Source: Cupriavidus numazuensis (lineage in GTDB: Bacteria; Pseudomonadota; Gammaproteobacteria; Burkholderiales; Burkholderiaceae). From it: a DNA stretch of 64,000 nt. Location: positions 1-64,000 of the forward strand of contig NZ_CAJPVI010000023.1 in assembly GCF_905397435.1 (NCBI RefSeq), written 5' to 3'. A program made the position numbers and the translations under genes. Under the pieces are notes generated by a model, which saw nothing but the letters and a program-made list of their open reading frames with translations, was not told where the DNA came from and ran no database searches. Of this stretch, positions 17,644-31,467 are shown piece by piece (the first letter of the stretch is position 1; the number at the start of each line of letters is the position of its first letter).

Positions 17644-18966
17644 ATGAGCAATCTGGCCTCAGGGGCGATTGCGGCCCCCGCTTACGCCGCGCACGAAGAA
17701 GACGCGCTGTACCGCAAGATCTGGCTGCGCCTGATCCCGTTCCTGTTCGTGTGTTACGTAGTGTCATTCCTGGACCGCATCAACATCGGCTTTGCGCAGT
17801 TGCAGATGAAGCAGGACCTTGGCTTCAGCGATGCCATGTACGGCCTCGGTGCGGCGGTCTTCTACATTGGCTACGTATTGTGCGAGGTGCCCAGCAACAT
17901 GCTGCTCGCGCGTTTCGGCGCACGCCGGACCTTCACGCGCATCATGGTGCTGTGGGGCGCGGCATCGGTCGCCATGATGGCGGTGTCATCGCCGACGCAG
18001 TTCTATACGCTGCGCTTCCTACTTGGCGTATTCGAGGCCGGCTTCTTTCCCGGCATCGTGCTCTACCTGACGTACTGGTTTCCCGCAAAGCGCCGCGCCG
18101 CTGTGATGGCGATCTTCTTCGCGGGCGTGGCGATCGCCGGTGTATTGGGCGGACTGGTGTCAGGCTGGATCATGCGCGACATGGCCGGCGTCCTCGGCAT
18201 GCAGGGCTGGAAATGGATGTTCGCGATCGAAGGCGCACCGGCCATCGTGCTCGGCTTGATCGCGGCGTTCTTCCTGGTCGACGAGCCGCACCAGGCAAGC
18301 TGGCTCAGCGACGGCGAAAAGGCGTTCCTGGAGCGTGCCCGCGCGCAGGATCACGGCATCAAGGCGCATTCGCTGCAAGCGTTGCTCCAGGTGCTGCGCA
18401 ACCCGCGCGTCTACCTGTTCGCGTTCATCTATTTTTCGCTGACCTGTGGCTCGCTGGCGCTGAGCTTCTGGATGCCGCTGATGATCCGGGACTTCGGCAT
18501 TACCGATGTCGTTTCCATCAGCCTCTATTCGGTCGTGCCCAATGCGGTCGGCGCGGTTGGCCTGATCCTGATCGCGCGGCACTCGGACCGCAGCGGTGAA
18601 CGCCACCGGCATTTCCTGCTGTGCACGGTTGGCGGCGCACTGGCGCTGGCTGCGCTCACGCTGCATCTGCAAAGCCTGGCGGCGATGCTGGCGATCCTGT
18701 CCATGGCCGCGGTGCTGATCTTTGCCGCGCTGCCGGTGTTCTGGTCGCTGCCGCCATCGCATCTGCCCGCAAGCGGCGCCGCAGCCGGCATCGCCTTTAT
18801 CAGCAGCGTCGGCATTACGAGCGGCATTGTCAGCCCATGGGTGATCGGCCAGATCAAGGTGCAGACCGGAAGCCTCGACAATGCGCTGTACCTGCTGGCC
18901 GCCCTGCTGGTGGCGAGCGGACTGTCGATGTGGCTTGGCGTGCCGCGCCAGGCCGAGCACGCCTGA
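17644..18966 (+). CDS. MFS transporter, ACS-type organic acid:H+ symporter
   Basis: A 440-residue major facilitator with twelve predicted helices. The N-terminal LIPFLFVCYVVSFLDRINIG and the helix pair GAAVFYIGYVLCEVPSNMLL are typical of the anion:cation symporter group (phthalate, hydroxyphenylacetate, tartrate transporters). It probably imports the aromatic or organic acid processed by the upstream FAD monooxygenase. GGAG lies nine bases before the ATG. It is the last gene of the block and is followed by a strong hairpin at 18990-19015. Confidence 0.92.
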   Translation: MSNLASGAIAAPAYAAHEEDALYRKIWLRLIPFLFVCYVVSFLDRINIGFAQLQMKQDLGFSDAMYGLGAAVFYIGYVLCEVPSNMLLARFGARRTFTRIMVLWGAASVAMMAVSSPTQFYTLRFLLGVFEAGFFPGIVLYLTYWFPAKRRAAVMAIFFAGVAIAGVLGGLVSGWIMRDMAGVLGMQGWKWMFAIEGAPAIVLGLIAAFFLVDEPHQASWLSDGEKAFLERARAQDHGIKAHSLQALLQVLRNPRVYLFAFIYFSLTCGSLALSFWMPLMIRDFGITDVVSISLYSVVPNAVGAVGLILIARHSDRSGERHRHFLLCTVGGALALAALTLHLQSLAAMLAILSMAAVLIFAALPVFWSLPPSHLPASGAAAGIAFISSVGITSGIVSPWVIGQIKVQTGSLDNALYLLAALLVASGLSMWLGVPRQAEHA

Positions 18967-18989
18967 CGGCCGGCCCGCTGCATTGAACT

Positions 18990-19015
18990 GCGCCCGACGG
19001 GAAGCCGTCGGGCGC
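18990..19015. terminator. Hairpin terminator after MFS gene
   Basis: A perfect 11-bp stem GCGCCCGACGG / CCGTCGGGCGC with loop GAAG, followed by TTGCC. It lies between the convergent MFS gene and the gene ending at 19024 and could stop transcription from both sides. Confidence 0.7.
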
Positions 19016-19023
19016 TTGCCATC

Positions 19024-19332
19024 TCAGTGCGGATGGCTGCACGGAATCACTGCGGCGATCTCCTCGCGCATGACTTCCACCACATCGTCGATCTCGAGCC
19101 CTTCCGCGGTGACGAGCACTTCGTGGCCACGGCTGATCGCATAGACCACACCGCGCCAGCGCCCGGCGTCCACCACTTCGCTCAGGCGGATATCGAACTC
19201 GGTGTCCTGGTCCTGGCTGTAGACCGTCACGAGATCTCCAAGCTGGGGCATCCAGCCGACATCGCCATCAAAAGCGCGGGCCACCACAGTCACTGGAGAC
19301 TGCGTCAGTCCCCGCGCAAATCTTGCACGCAT
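19024..19332 (-). CDS. Small conserved-looking protein of unknown function
   Basis: A 102-residue soluble protein with AAGGAG six bases before its ATG at 19332. The order of hydrophobic stretches (GDLVTVYSQ, EFDIRLSEVV, WRGVVYAI, GHEVLVTAEG) suggests a small beta-barrel-like fold, followed by an acidic helix (EIDDVVEVMREEIAAVI) and a His-containing tail (CSHPH). No family is recognised. It converges with the MFS gene across the 18990 hairpin and is divergent from the DUF2188 gene. Confidence 0.65.
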   Translation of the reverse strand: MRARFARGLTQSPVTVVARAFDGDVGWMPQLGDLVTVYSQDQDTEFDIRLSEVVDAGRWRGVVYAISRGHEVLVTAEGLEIDDVVEVMREEIAAVIPCSHPH

Positions 19333-19513
19333 GGCTTGCTCCTTTGCAGGCGATCCTCGTCCAGCTTATAAGAGCAAGCACAAATGACCAGAAATTTCCG
19401 CCCGATGTCGGCTTTGCTGCTCCCGCCTTGTCAGATGGTGACCGATAGACATCCCTGCCACAGGCGCCACAATAGATTTACCGACTCAAGCATCGGCGCT
19501 TCAGGAGACAGAG

Positions 19514-19738
19514 ATGGGCAGCAACCTACACGTTGTCCCGTACGGAAACGGCTGGGATGTGATTCACGAAGGCGCGCGCTACGCCGAATCCCACCATGCC
19601 ACGCAGGAAGCCGCGATCAGCGCCGCCACTGCGCTGGCACGGCGGAAGAAGGTGGACCTGCTGGTCCACGCACCCGATGGCAGTGTGCGGACGTTAGGCT
19701 GCAACGTGGGTCCGGATCTGAGCGCGATCGCGGGTTGA
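19514..19738 (+). CDS. DUF2188 family protein
   Basis: A 74-residue protein of the DUF2188 type: VVPYGNGWDVIHEG, then a helix with EAAISAATALARRKK, and the ending LLVHAPDGSVRT. Members are small cytoplasmic proteins common in environmental and stress-tolerant bacteria, with no assigned activity. GGAG is seven bases upstream of the ATG. It belongs to the group of small stress-type genes to the left of the glycogen/trehalose operon. Confidence 0.85.
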   Translation: MGSNLHVVPYGNGWDVIHEGARYAESHHATQEAAISAATALARRKKVDLLVHAPDGSVRTLGCNVGPDLSAIAG

Positions 19739-19821
19739 AGATTGCCGGTTGAACAGCTGCGTTGCCCGGTGAGGGAAGCCACGGCGACCCGCACCGCGCG
19801 CGAGGCAGGACGCCGCGCCGG

Positions 19822-20352
19822 CTACCGGCTTACGCGCAGTCGATTGAACAGGTCGCGCACGCCGAAGACGTCGTCGACGATATCCTCCACACGGTACTTC
19901 TGCAGGCGGTCCGGCACGCTGCCTTCCAGCGTGACCACGCCGCTGTCCACGCGGACCTCCACATCCTTCACATCGAGACGGCCGCTGCGCGTCAGCCGGT
20001 CGCAGATGTCCTCCAGGATCCGTTCGTCGCTGCGCTGGTAGCCACGCGGTCCCTGGGGCCGGTACCGCTCGCCAGCGTATTGTCCGCTGCGCGATGCGCG
20101 CTCGTTGACCCCCGTGAATTGATCGTAGGCGTCCGCCTGCGAAGGCGCGTCGTGCCGGAACTGGCCATGGCCCGCCGGGCTTTGCGCCCATTCGCCACGA
20201 CTGCGCGGCGCCGCCAGTTCGGCCGGGTCTACCGGCTGGTCGTAGTCGAAAATGCCATACGCGCCCACGTAATGGCTGCGCATGTCGGCATCCGCAAGCG
20301 GCGGTTCGCGCCATGGCATCTCCGGTGCTGGTGGTCTGTGGCTTCGATCCAT
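19822..20352 (-). CDS. BON-domain protein with disordered N-terminus
   Basis: A 176-residue protein. Residues 1 to about 105 are polar and low-complexity (many Pro, Arg, Gln, Tyr and Gly), and the C-terminal 70 residues form a BON domain (RILEDICDRL, VEVRVDSGVVTLEGSV, KYRVEDIVDDVFGVRDL). BON domains bind phospholipid or partner proteins and are known from OsmY and Kbp. There is no signal peptide, so it may be cytoplasmic. The start at 20352 has GGAG seven bases upstream. Its BON domain and layout closely match the protein at 45414-46145 on the other side of the operon, so these are paralogues. Confidence 0.85.
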   Translation of the reverse strand: MDRSHRPPAPEMPWREPPLADADMRSHYVGAYGIFDYDQPVDPAELAAPRSRGEWAQSPAGHGQFRHDAPSQADAYDQFTGVNERASRSGQYAGERYRPQGPRGYQRSDERILEDICDRLTRSGRLDVKDVEVRVDSGVVTLEGSVPDRLQKYRVEDIVDDVFGVRDLFNRLRVSR

Positions 20353-20622
20353 TGTCTGTCTCCGTCGATTTGCGCTTCCGGCCGTCAGGCGCGCCGGGAT
20401 CACAGCGCCGCCACGCAAGATGGAAGCCACGTCGCCGCCGGCACGGAGGTGCGCGCGGCGGCCACCGGTGGCGGGCAGGAATTACAAGATGCGCTGGGTC
20501 CGGATGTACTTTCTGCTGCCCGCAAGGGTCTTCAGCCCCGCGAAACGACAGCAAGGTGACTTGGCGAGCTGGCACGAAACCTGCCGCCGCGTCAGTCATC
20601 GCGAACTCACACACAGAGCGCC

Positions 20623-21213
20623 ATGGATTCATTGAACGGCTTCATGCACGCCGTGCTCGGCGAAGGCGACCAGCTCGCGTGGTGGCAGGGGGCTGTGCGT
20701 GCCGTCATTGTCTTTATCGCGACCTGGCTGCTCCTGCGCGTAGCTTGCCGCAGATCGTTTGCGCAGAAGACCGCGTTCGACCTGTGCGTTGTGTTGCTGC
20801 TTGGCGCGGTGCTGTCACGCGCCGTCGTCGGCGCCACGTCGTTCCCGACCGCGTTTGCCGCCGCGCTTGTGCTGGTGCTGATGCACCGTGGGGTGGCCTG
20901 GCTGTCGTCGCGCTATCCCACGTTCGACCGCTTCACGGGCGGACAGGCGATCGACCTGCTCAAGGACGGCAACGTCGACCATGCCCGCGTCGCACAGGCC
21001 ATGGTCAGCGAGGAGGACCTGAAGGCCAATCTGCGGTCGTCACTGCAGGCCGAAACGCTGGAGGGTATCAGCCGTGTCGTGCTCGAGCGCAATGGCGTCC
21101 TGACGTTCGTGCGGGAAAAGAACAAGCGAGGCCCTGAAACTGGCCACCCCGCGAAGGCCCATGCGCCGGGGAAGATCAACGGCGCGTCGGTCACCCGCTT
21201 GCCCGGACGATGA
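20623..21213 (+). CDS. DUF421 (YetF-like) membrane protein
   Basis: A 196-residue membrane protein of the DUF421/YetF family. Three hydrophobic helices (about residues 22-42, 50-70 and 73-90) precede the cytoplasmic domain with LLKDGNVDHARVAQAMVSEEDLKANLR, a family hallmark, and GISRVVLERNGVLTFV. The role of the family is unknown; in Bacillus it is membrane-associated. The C-terminal 25 residues are basic and variable. No strong ribosome-binding site is visible before the ATG at 20623. Confidence 0.85.
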   Translation: MDSLNGFMHAVLGEGDQLAWWQGAVRAVIVFIATWLLLRVACRRSFAQKTAFDLCVVLLLGAVLSRAVVGATSFPTAFAAALVLVLMHRGVAWLSSRYPTFDRFTGGQAIDLLKDGNVDHARVAQAMVSEEDLKANLRSSLQAETLEGISRVVLERNGVLTFVREKNKRGPETGHPAKAHAPGKINGASVTRLPGR

Positions 21214-21448
21214 GCAGCCTGCCATTCGCTGCCATCGCCCACCTGAATCCGCGCCGCACCGCGCGCCCGGCCCGAATCGCGGGCCGCGGCGGCATGCAGC
21301 GAACCACCGTGCGCGAGGCCGCCGCCATTTGGGCGCTGGGGCGGCTGTGCCACTACTGAGAACTGGCCCGACGTGGCAACACCAGCCGTGGCAGCCAGAA
21401 CACCAGCGCCGTCCGCTCGTCCCATGACGACAACTGGAGAAGACCGCT

Positions 21449-21796
21449 ATGAAACGCACCCTCGCCACCAGCGCGCTGGTCATTGGTACCGCGCTTTGCC
21501 TGCCGGCGTTCGGCCAGCAGGCCCCCGCATCGCCCAATGTGCCGAACCCGAGCCAGCCCCCGACCTCCATGGAAGGCGCACCTGGCGGGCGCAATGCACC
21601 TGCTGCGACGGATATGAACTCGGGCACCGGCACCAGCACAGCGACCGACCAGAAGATGCACAAGTCGCCAAGCAAGCAATCCGGCACCACCGCTCGCCAC
21701 AAGAAGCCACGTGAACAAGGGACACCGCCCGCCCCGACCGCGGAAGCACCGAGCGGCCCGAAGGGGGATTCTCCGAATCCGTTGCCGAAGCCGTAA
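21449..21796 (+). CDS. Secreted Pro/Thr-rich small protein
   Basis: A 115-residue protein with a signal peptide (TLATSALVIGTALCLPA, cleavage after AFGQ or nearby) and a mature part with no predicted fold: rich in Pro, Ser, Thr, Gly and Lys, with no aromatic residues after the signal. GGAG lies nine bases before the ATG. Such proteins are often exported stress or cell-wall spacer proteins, but no family is recognised. It is convergent with the small membrane protein gene at 21859-22158. Confidence 0.7.
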   Translation: MKRTLATSALVIGTALCLPAFGQQAPASPNVPNPSQPPTSMEGAPGGRNAPAATDMNSGTGTSTATDQKMHKSPSKQSGTTARHKKPREQGTPPAPTAEAPSGPKGDSPNPLPKP

Positions 21797-21858
21797 GCTG
21801 GCCGGCGCCATCGGCAACAGGCGCCTGTCGTGGCTGACGGCGGCAAACATCTCCGCCG

Positions 21859-22158
21859 TCAGCCCGTTCGTCCGGAACCCGCCCGCCCTCTCTCGCGCCC
21901 TGTCTCGCGCCCTGTGTCGCGCCAGGTCTTGTCCGCCTTGCGCATGCCGCGCACATTCATCGCCACCAGTGCCACCTGCAGCAGCATCAGCGCGTACGCG
22001 TCGCCCTGCCAGCCCCACGCGATCCACAGGATGTTGCTGACGAGAAATATCCAGAACCCGGCGCGCCGCCGCGCGACCGAACGCGATCCCACGAACCAGG
22101 TCGCGATGATGGTGGCCACCATGGCCGGCCACTGCATGGCTTCCAGCCAGTCTTGCAT
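21859..22158 (-). CDS. Small membrane protein, three helices
   Basis: A 99-residue protein. The start at 22158 is taken because GGGGAG lies just upstream; the longer frame is rejected. Three hydrophobic segments ([46 protein letters not shown]) are separated by basic loops, an arrangement like the Trp-rich repeats of small PnuC/SWEET-type membrane proteins. The C-terminus (RETGRERGR) is encoded by three copies of a 12-base repeat at 21891-21926, the last one degenerate. Function unknown. Confidence 0.65.
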   Translation of the reverse strand: MQDWLEAMQWPAMVATIIATWFVGSRSVARRRAGFWIFLVSNILWIAWGWQGDAYALMLLQVALVAMNVRGMRKADKTWRDTGRETGRERGRAGSGRTG

Positions 22159-22468
22159 GTCTGCTCCCCGCTGCATGGCTGGCCTGTCAGCGAGCATGAA
22201 GCGTACCTGCCCGCTGCGCGCGCACATCACGGGCGCTGTCTGCATCAGCGCAATTTTTTCAAGCGGGGCGGTGGGGGCTGCACCTTTTACACGGACGAAC
22301 GTCCACGCCGGTTGCACACCGCCCCGCCGCGCGCCGTTGCCGGCGTTAGGGGCGCGGGGTTGGGCCGGTACGGAATCGGCCTTGGCACGCACTTCGCATG
22401 GCTTCAGTCCAATTGTGTACTGCCTGGGGATACGGGGATGCAGGCCCAACCAGCCAAGGGAATACTAC
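22159..22468. promoter_or_regulatory. Divergent region upstream of glgE operon
   Basis: About 310 bases between the small membrane gene (minus) and glgE (plus) with no supported gene. It should carry the promoter for the whole 21-kb operon. The one symmetrical element noticed is GGACG-AA-CGTCC at 22293-22304. No sigma-factor consensus is clear enough to call. Confidence 0.45.
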
Positions 22469-25400
22469 GTGCGCATCTGCCAGCTCACCATCGACCGGAC
22501 TTCCGACCAGCCCGACTCGCAGCACGAAGCACTGCGGCGCGTCGCCGCGCTGGGCTTTGACCACGTCCTGCTTTCCGGCCGGCCCGCCGTTGTGCCGGCC
22601 AACCGGGACGCGCTGCCTGAGTTGTCAGCGCTGTGCGCGCTCTGCGCCCGGCACGGCCTGACGCCACTGCTCGACGTTTCGCTGGACCGCTATCAGGACA
22701 ACGGCGCCGCCGTGATGGACCCCGCGTGGATCGATCACGCCGCGCCGGCTTTTGCCCCGCACGATACCGACAATCACCTGCCCGGCGCGCGGCTGCGCTG
22801 GCATGGGTCGGACGTGGCTACCGCTCTCGTCGATTGGTGGGCCACGCAGTTGCGTGCGGCCATGGCAGCGGGCGTTGCCGGCTTCTGCCTGCGCGCGCCA
22901 GCGCGCGTGCCCGGACGCCACTGGGCCGCACTGACCGGGGCGTTGCGTGGCGACGCCGGGGCACAGCAGGCCAGGCGGCCTCTCTTCCTGGCCTGGACAC
23001 CAGGGCTGACTCCGGCGCAACTGGAAGGCCTTTTGCCCGGGCAGTTCGATGGCGCGTTCTGTTCCCTGCCGTGGTGGGACTATCGCAGCGCGTGGCTGAC
23101 CGAGGAAATCGCGCGCCTGCGGCCTTTCGGGCGCGTGCTGGCGGCACCAGCACAGTCTCCGGCAAGGCAGGATGCCCTGTCCGCACGCCGTGCGCTGTGG
23201 ACGGCGGCCGCCATTGGCGACGGCCTGCTGGTGCCGGCCGGCTTCGAAACCGGCGGCACGCAGGCGCACGATCCGCTGGCGGACGACGGTGGCGCGCAGG
23301 ACGGTGCGCCGTATGACATCACCCATGAAGTGCTGCAGGCCAATGCGTGGCTTTCCGCGCGCGCGCTGGCGCCTGCGGTGTCGGTACGGCTGCTGAGCGG
23401 CCCAGACGCGCCGCTCACCGTGCTCGCCCGCCTGCAGGCACAGGATGGCCATGATGGCGCGGCACTGCCCGAATCGGCGCTGACCGTGGTCGTCAACCCC
23501 GACACGCAGGAGCCGGGCACGCTTGGCGTCGATCGCGTGCTGTCCACGCTGCCGCGCGCTGCGGCGAGCCTCGAAGCATCCGACGGCGGCCCGGGTGGCA
23601 GCGTCGACGCCGATACCACGCTCGACGCGCTGGCCGACATTACGCTGGCCCCTGCCGATATCCGCCTGTATCGGGCTATACCCTCGCCGTTGCGGCCCGC
23701 CGCGCGCGCGCCGCAGCCCGGCGAAACGATCACCGCCAGCGGGCTCGGCAGCGTGGTGGCCGCGCTGGCGTCGCCGCGCATTGCGATCGAAGCCGTCGAG
23801 CCCGCCTGCGATGCAGGGCGTTTTGCAGTGCGCCGCGTGGTCGGCGAACGGGTCGAGGTCAGCGCCGATATCTGGATGGACGGCCACGACAAGCTGGCAG
23901 CCGCCGTCCTGTGGCGTGCGCCCGGTGAGGAAACGTGGCAGGAAGCGCCAATGCGGCTGGGGGTCAACGACCGCTGGACCGGCAGCTTCCCGCTTGTCGC
24001 GCTGGGCCGCCACGAGTTCACGGTCGAGGCCTGGCGCGATGCCTTTGCGAGCTGGCTCGACGAGATCGGCAAGAAGCGCGCGGCCGGCGTAGACATTTCG
24101 CTGGAGACCGAGGAAGGTGCCAGGCTCGTGGCGGATGCGCTGATGCCCGCGAAGGGCGAGGCCCCGCCGCCGGATAGCGACCTGGCGGCGCTGGTCGATG
24201 AGCTGACTGCGAGTGCCGGCGACGATGCCGCACGCCTCGAGATCCTGCTGTCGCCGCGCACTGCCGCGGTCATGCAGGCCGCCATGCAGAAGCCGGAGGG
24301 ACGCCCGTTCGCGAGCCGGCATCCGGTGCCGCTGCCGGTGGAGGCGGAACGGCTCGCCAGCCGCTTCGCGAGCTGGTACGAACTGTTCCCGCGCTCGGCA
24401 AGCAATGACGAGCGCCGCCACGGCACCTTCGACGACGTGATCGCGCGCTTGCCCGCCATCCGCGCGATGGGCTTCGACGTGCTGTACTTCCCGCCGATCC
24501 ACCCGATCGGCAAGGCCCACCGCAAGGGCCGCAACAACAGCCTGCGCGCGGGCCCCGACGAGCCCGGCAGCCCCTATGCCATCGGAGCCGAAGACGGTGG
24601 CCACGATGCGTTGCATGCGCAGCTCGGCACCTTCGAGGATTTCCAGCGCCTGGGCCGCGCCGCTTCAGCGGCCGGGCTGGAACTGGCGCTGGATTTCGCG
24701 ATCCAGTGCTCACCCGACCATCCGTGGCTCAGGCAGCATCCCGAGTGGTTCACGCGCCGGCCCGATGGCTCGCTGCGCTACGCCGAAAACCCGCCCAAGA
24801 AGTACGAGGACATCGTCAATGTCGACTTCTACGCGGCCGCGCCAGCCGCGGCGGCACTGTGGCAGGCACTGCGCGACGTGGTGATGTTCTGGGTAGAGCA
24901 TGGCGTTCGCATCTTCCGCGTGGACAACCCGCACACCAAGCCCCTGCCGTTTTGGGAATGGATGATTGCCGACGTGCGCGCGCGGCATCCCGACACCATC
25001 TTCCTGGCCGAGGCGTTTACGCGCCCGAAGATGATGGCGCGGCTGGCCAAGCTCGGCTTCAGCCAGTCATACACCTACTTCACGTGGCGCAATACGCGCG
25101 CCGAGTTGACCGAGTACATGACCGAACTCACGCAGGGGCCGCTGCGCGAATTCTTCCGCCCGCATTTCTTTGTCAACACGCCCGACATCAACCCGTACTT
25201 CCTGCATCGCGGCGGACGTCCGGCGTTCCTGATCCGCGCGGCGCTGGCCACGCTGCTGTCCGGCCTGTGGGGCATGTACAGCGGGTTCGAGCTGTGCGAG
25301 TCCGAGCCGCTGGTGCTCGACGGCAAGGTGCGCGAGGAATACCTCGACTCCGAGAAGTACCAGATCCGCGCCCGCAATTGGCAGCAGCCCGGCAACATCG

Positions 25401-25819
25401 TGGCCGAGATCACGCGGCTGAACCAGATCCGGCTCGGCCATCCGGCACTCCAAAGCCACCTGGGCCTGCGCATCTACTCCGCCGGCAATGACGCGGTGCT
25501 GTACTTCGCGCGCTTCGTGCCCGGCACGGACTCAACCTTCGGCGACGACGTGCTGCTCGCGGCGATCAGCATGGACCCGCACGCGCCGCAGGAAGCCACG
25601 GTGGAAATTCCACTATGGGAATGGGGCCTGCCCGATCACGGCAGCGTGGCCGTGCAGGACCTGATGGACGAACACCGCTTCGCATGGCACGGCAAGCGCC
25701 AGCGCATCCGCATCGATCCGGCGCGGCTGCCGTTTGCGCTGTGGCACATCACCCCCATCGGCAAGCCGGTGCAGCGCGATACCGCGCCACCGGCCAGCGC
25801 TGATCCCCACGGCGCATGA
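22469..25819 (+). CDS. glgE: Alpha-1,4-glucan:maltose-1-P maltosyltransferase with extra N-terminal domain
   Basis: A 1116-residue protein. From about residue 435 onward it is a normal-length GlgE (about 680 residues): an N-domain with [20 protein letters not shown], then the GH13 barrel with nucleophile D819 (FRVDNPH) and general acid E848 (LAEAFTRP), the same 29-residue spacing as D394/E423 of Streptomyces GlgE. GlgE extends alpha-1,4-glucan with maltose-1-phosphate. Residues 1-430 look like a second, degenerate amylase barrel: [14 protein letters not shown] and [12 protein letters not shown] resemble GH13 regions I and II but lack the nucleophile Asp. The start is a GTG with AAGGGA seven bases upstream; the frame is open further upstream but without a better start. 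First gene of the operon. Confidence 0.93.
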   Translation: MRICQLTIDRTSDQPDSQHEALRRVAALGFDHVLLSGRPAVVPANRDALPELSALCALCARHGLTPLLDVSLDRYQDNGAAVMDPAWIDHAAPAFAPHDTDNHLPGARLRWHGSDVATALVDWWATQLRAAMAAGVAGFCLRAPARVPGRHWAALTGALRGDAGAQQARRPLFLAWTPGLTPAQLEGLLPGQFDGAFCSLPWWDYRSAWLTEEIARLRPFGRVLAAPAQSPARQDALSARRALWTAAAIGDGLLVPAGFETGGTQAHDPLADDGGAQDGAPYDITHEVLQANAWLSARALAPAVSVRLLSGPDAPLTVLARLQAQDGHDGAALPESALTVVVNPDTQEPGTLGVDRVLSTLPRAAASLEASDGGPGGSVDADTTLDALADITLAPADIRLYRAIPSPLRPAARAPQPGETITASGLGSVVAALASPRIAIEAVEPACDAGRFAVRRVVGERVEVSADIWMDGHDKLAAAVLWRAPGEETWQEAPMRLGVNDRWTGSFPLVALGRHEFTVEAWRDAFASWLDEIGKKRAAGVDISLETEEGARLVADALMPAKGEAPPPDSDLAALVDELTASAGDDAARLEILLSPRTAAVMQAAMQKPEGRPFASRHPVPLPVEAERLASRFASWYELFPRSASNDERRHGTFDDVIARLPAIRAMGFDVLYFPPIHPIGKAHRKGRNNSLRAGPDEPGSPYAIGAEDGGHDALHAQLGTFEDFQRLGRAASAAGLELALDFAIQCSPDHPWLRQHPEWFTRRPDGSLRYAENPPKKYEDIVNVDFYAAAPAAAALWQALRDVVMFWVEHGVRIFRVDNPHTKPLPFWEWMIADVRARHPDTIFLAEAFTRPKMMARLAKLGFSQSYTYFTWRNTRAELTEYMTELTQGPLREFFRPHFFVNTPDINPYFLHRGGRPAFLIRAALATLLSGLWGMYSGFELCESEPLVLDGKVREEYLDSEKYQIRARNWQQPGNIVAEITRLNQIRLGHPALQSHLGLRIYSAGNDAVLYFARFVPGTDSTFGDDVLLAAISMDPHAPQEATVEIPLWEWGLPDHGSVAVQDLMDEHRFAWHGKRQRIRIDPARLPFALWHITPIGKPVQRDTAPPASADPHGA

Positions 25820-25852
25820 AGGCGCGGCAATCCAAGGCATACGGAGACACGG

Positions 25853-29214
<3,362 letters not shown>

Positions 29215-29218
<4 letters not shown>

Positions 29219-31467
29219 ACCGAGTCGACACCAGGCCGCCCGAGCGCCGCACGCAAACCCTCTCCGACGGCGAGCTGAGCGCGCTGGTTGAAGGCCGGCA
29301 TCGCGATCCGTTTGCGATCCTGGGGCCACATCGGGACGGCGATACGCTGATCGTGCGCGCCTGCGTGCCCGGCGCGCACTCCGTGATGCTGACCGATTCG
29401 CGGGGCGAACCGCTGACCCCCATGACGCCGCAGCATGCCGGCGGCGTGTTCACCGGCCGCCTGCCCGCCGGGGTCTCGGTCTACCAGCTTCTGGTGCGCT
29501 GGCACAACGGCACCCAGCAGTTGAGCCACGACCCTTATGCGTTGGGGCTGCTGCTGGGCGAACTGGACCTGCACCTCATTGCCGAAGGCCGGCACTTCGA
29601 GCTTGGGGCCTGTCTTGGCGCGCAGTGGCGCAACGTGGACGGCATCCAGGGCGTGCGCTATGCGGTGTGGGCCCCCAACGCCCGGCGCGTGTCGGTCGTC
29701 GGCGATTTCAACGGCTGGCAGCCCGCGCGGCATCCGATGCGGCTGCGCCACCCGAGCGGTGTCTGGGAACTCTTCATCCCCGAGGCCATGGGCGCGCGGC
29801 CCGGCTGCCGCTACAAGTTCGACTTGCTGGACCCGCAGGGCGAAGAATTACCCGACAAGGCCGACCCGCTCGCGCTGGCGACCGAGGCGCCGCCAGCGAC
29901 GGCATCGGTCGTGACGCAGCCGCAGGTTTCCGCGCCGCCGTTCGCGTGGCAGGACGACGAGTGGATGCGACTGCGCAATGCCGTCGACCCGTATGCGGCG
30001 CCGCTGTCGATCTACGAGATCCACGTCGGCTCGTGGCTGCGCGCGGCCAACGACCCGGCACGCGGCTGGGAGGTGCTGGCCGACCGGCTGATCCCCTATG
30101 TCCACGAGCTGGGCTTCACGCACATCGAACTGCTGCCCGTGACCGAGCATCCGTTCGGCGGATCATGGGGCTACCAGCCGCTGTCGCTCTACGCGCCCAC
30201 TGCCCGTCTGGGTCCGCCACAGGCGTTCGCGGCGTTTATCGATCGCTGCCACCGCGACGGTATCGGGGTCATCCTCGACTGGGTGCCCGCGCATTTCCCG
30301 ACCGACCCGCACGGGCTCGCGCGCTTCGACGGCACCGCGCTCTACGAGCACGAAGACCCGCGCGAGGGCTTCCACCAGGACTGGAATACGCTGATCTACA
30401 ACCTCGGGCGCAACGAGGTGCGCGGCTTCCTTCTGGCGGGGGCGCTGCACTGGCTCGAACACTTCCACGTCGACGGCCTGCGCGTGGATGCGGTGGCCTC
30501 CATGCTCTACCGCGACTACAGCCGCGCCCCCGACCAGTGGGTGCCGAACCGCTTCGGCGGACGCGAGAACCTGGAGGCGGTCGACTTCCTGCGTGAACTC
30601 AACACCGTCGTGCACGAACGCTGCCCCGGCGCGCTGACCATTGCCGAGGAATCCACGGCGTGGTCCGGCGTGACCGCCAGCGCGGCCAGCGGCGGGCTTG
30701 GCTTCGATTTCAAGTGGAACATGGGCTGGATGCACGACACGCTGCGCTACCTGTCGCTCGATCCGATCCACCGTGCATGGCACCACCAGGACATGACGTT
30801 CGGCACCGTCTACGCGTGGTCGGAGGCGTTCGTGCTGCCGCTGTCGCACGACGAAGTCGTGCACGGCAAAGGCTCGATGCTGCGCAAGTGCCCGGGCGAC
30901 GACTGGCAGCGCTTCGCCGGCCTGCGCGCCTACTACGGCTTCATGTGGGCCCACCCGGGCAAGAAGCTGCTGTTCATGGGCGGCGAACTGGCCCAGTGGC
31001 AGGAATGGAACCACGACGCCGAGCTCGACTGGGCGCTGCTCGATCACCCGATGCACCGCGGCGTCCACACGCTGGTGCGCGACCTCAACGCGCTGTACCG
31101 GGAACTGCCCGCCTTGCACGAACTTGACCATTCGCCTGCCGGCTTCGAGTGGGTGGTCGGCGACGATCACCAGAACAGCGTGTTCGCGTGGCTGCGCCGG
31201 CCGGCACCCGGCGGCGGAGATGTCGTGCTGGCCGTGACCAACATGACGCCGGTGCCGCGGTACGGCTACCGGATCGGCGTGCCGTCCGAAGGCTGCTGGC
31301 ATGAGCGGCTCAATACCGACGCGGCCTGCTACGGTGGCAGCAACCTGGGCAATGGCGGTGGCGTGATGGCCGAGCCCGTGGCGTCGCATGGACAGGAAGC
31401 CTCGCTCTTGCTGACGCTGCCGCCGCTGGCCACGGTGATCCTGCAGCACGCCGGAACACAGGCATGA
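29215..31467 (+). CDS. glgB: 1,4-alpha-glucan branching enzyme
   Basis: A 750-residue branching enzyme, which creates alpha-1,6 branches in the glucan made by GlgE. Both N-terminal beta-sandwich domains are present (DPFAILGPH near residue 31, and [22 protein letters not shown] near 147-168), then the barrel with IYEIHVGSW, nucleophile D425 (LRVDAV) and acid E478 (TIAEES), and a C-terminal sandwich. GGAGG precedes the ATG, which overlaps the treS stop as ATGA; its own stop overlaps glgX in the same way, so three genes are translationally coupled. Confidence 0.96.

Noticed and set aside
21210..21360. Short frame overlapping the DUF421 stop as ATGA
   Set aside because: The 49-residue product is Arg/Ala-rich with no features and no ribosome-binding site of its own.
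21830..22468. In-frame extension of glgE upstream of the GTG at 22469
   Set aside because: It overlaps the small membrane gene on the other strand, looks like random GC-rich translation and lacks a ribosome-binding site; the GTG has AAGGGA seven bases upstream.
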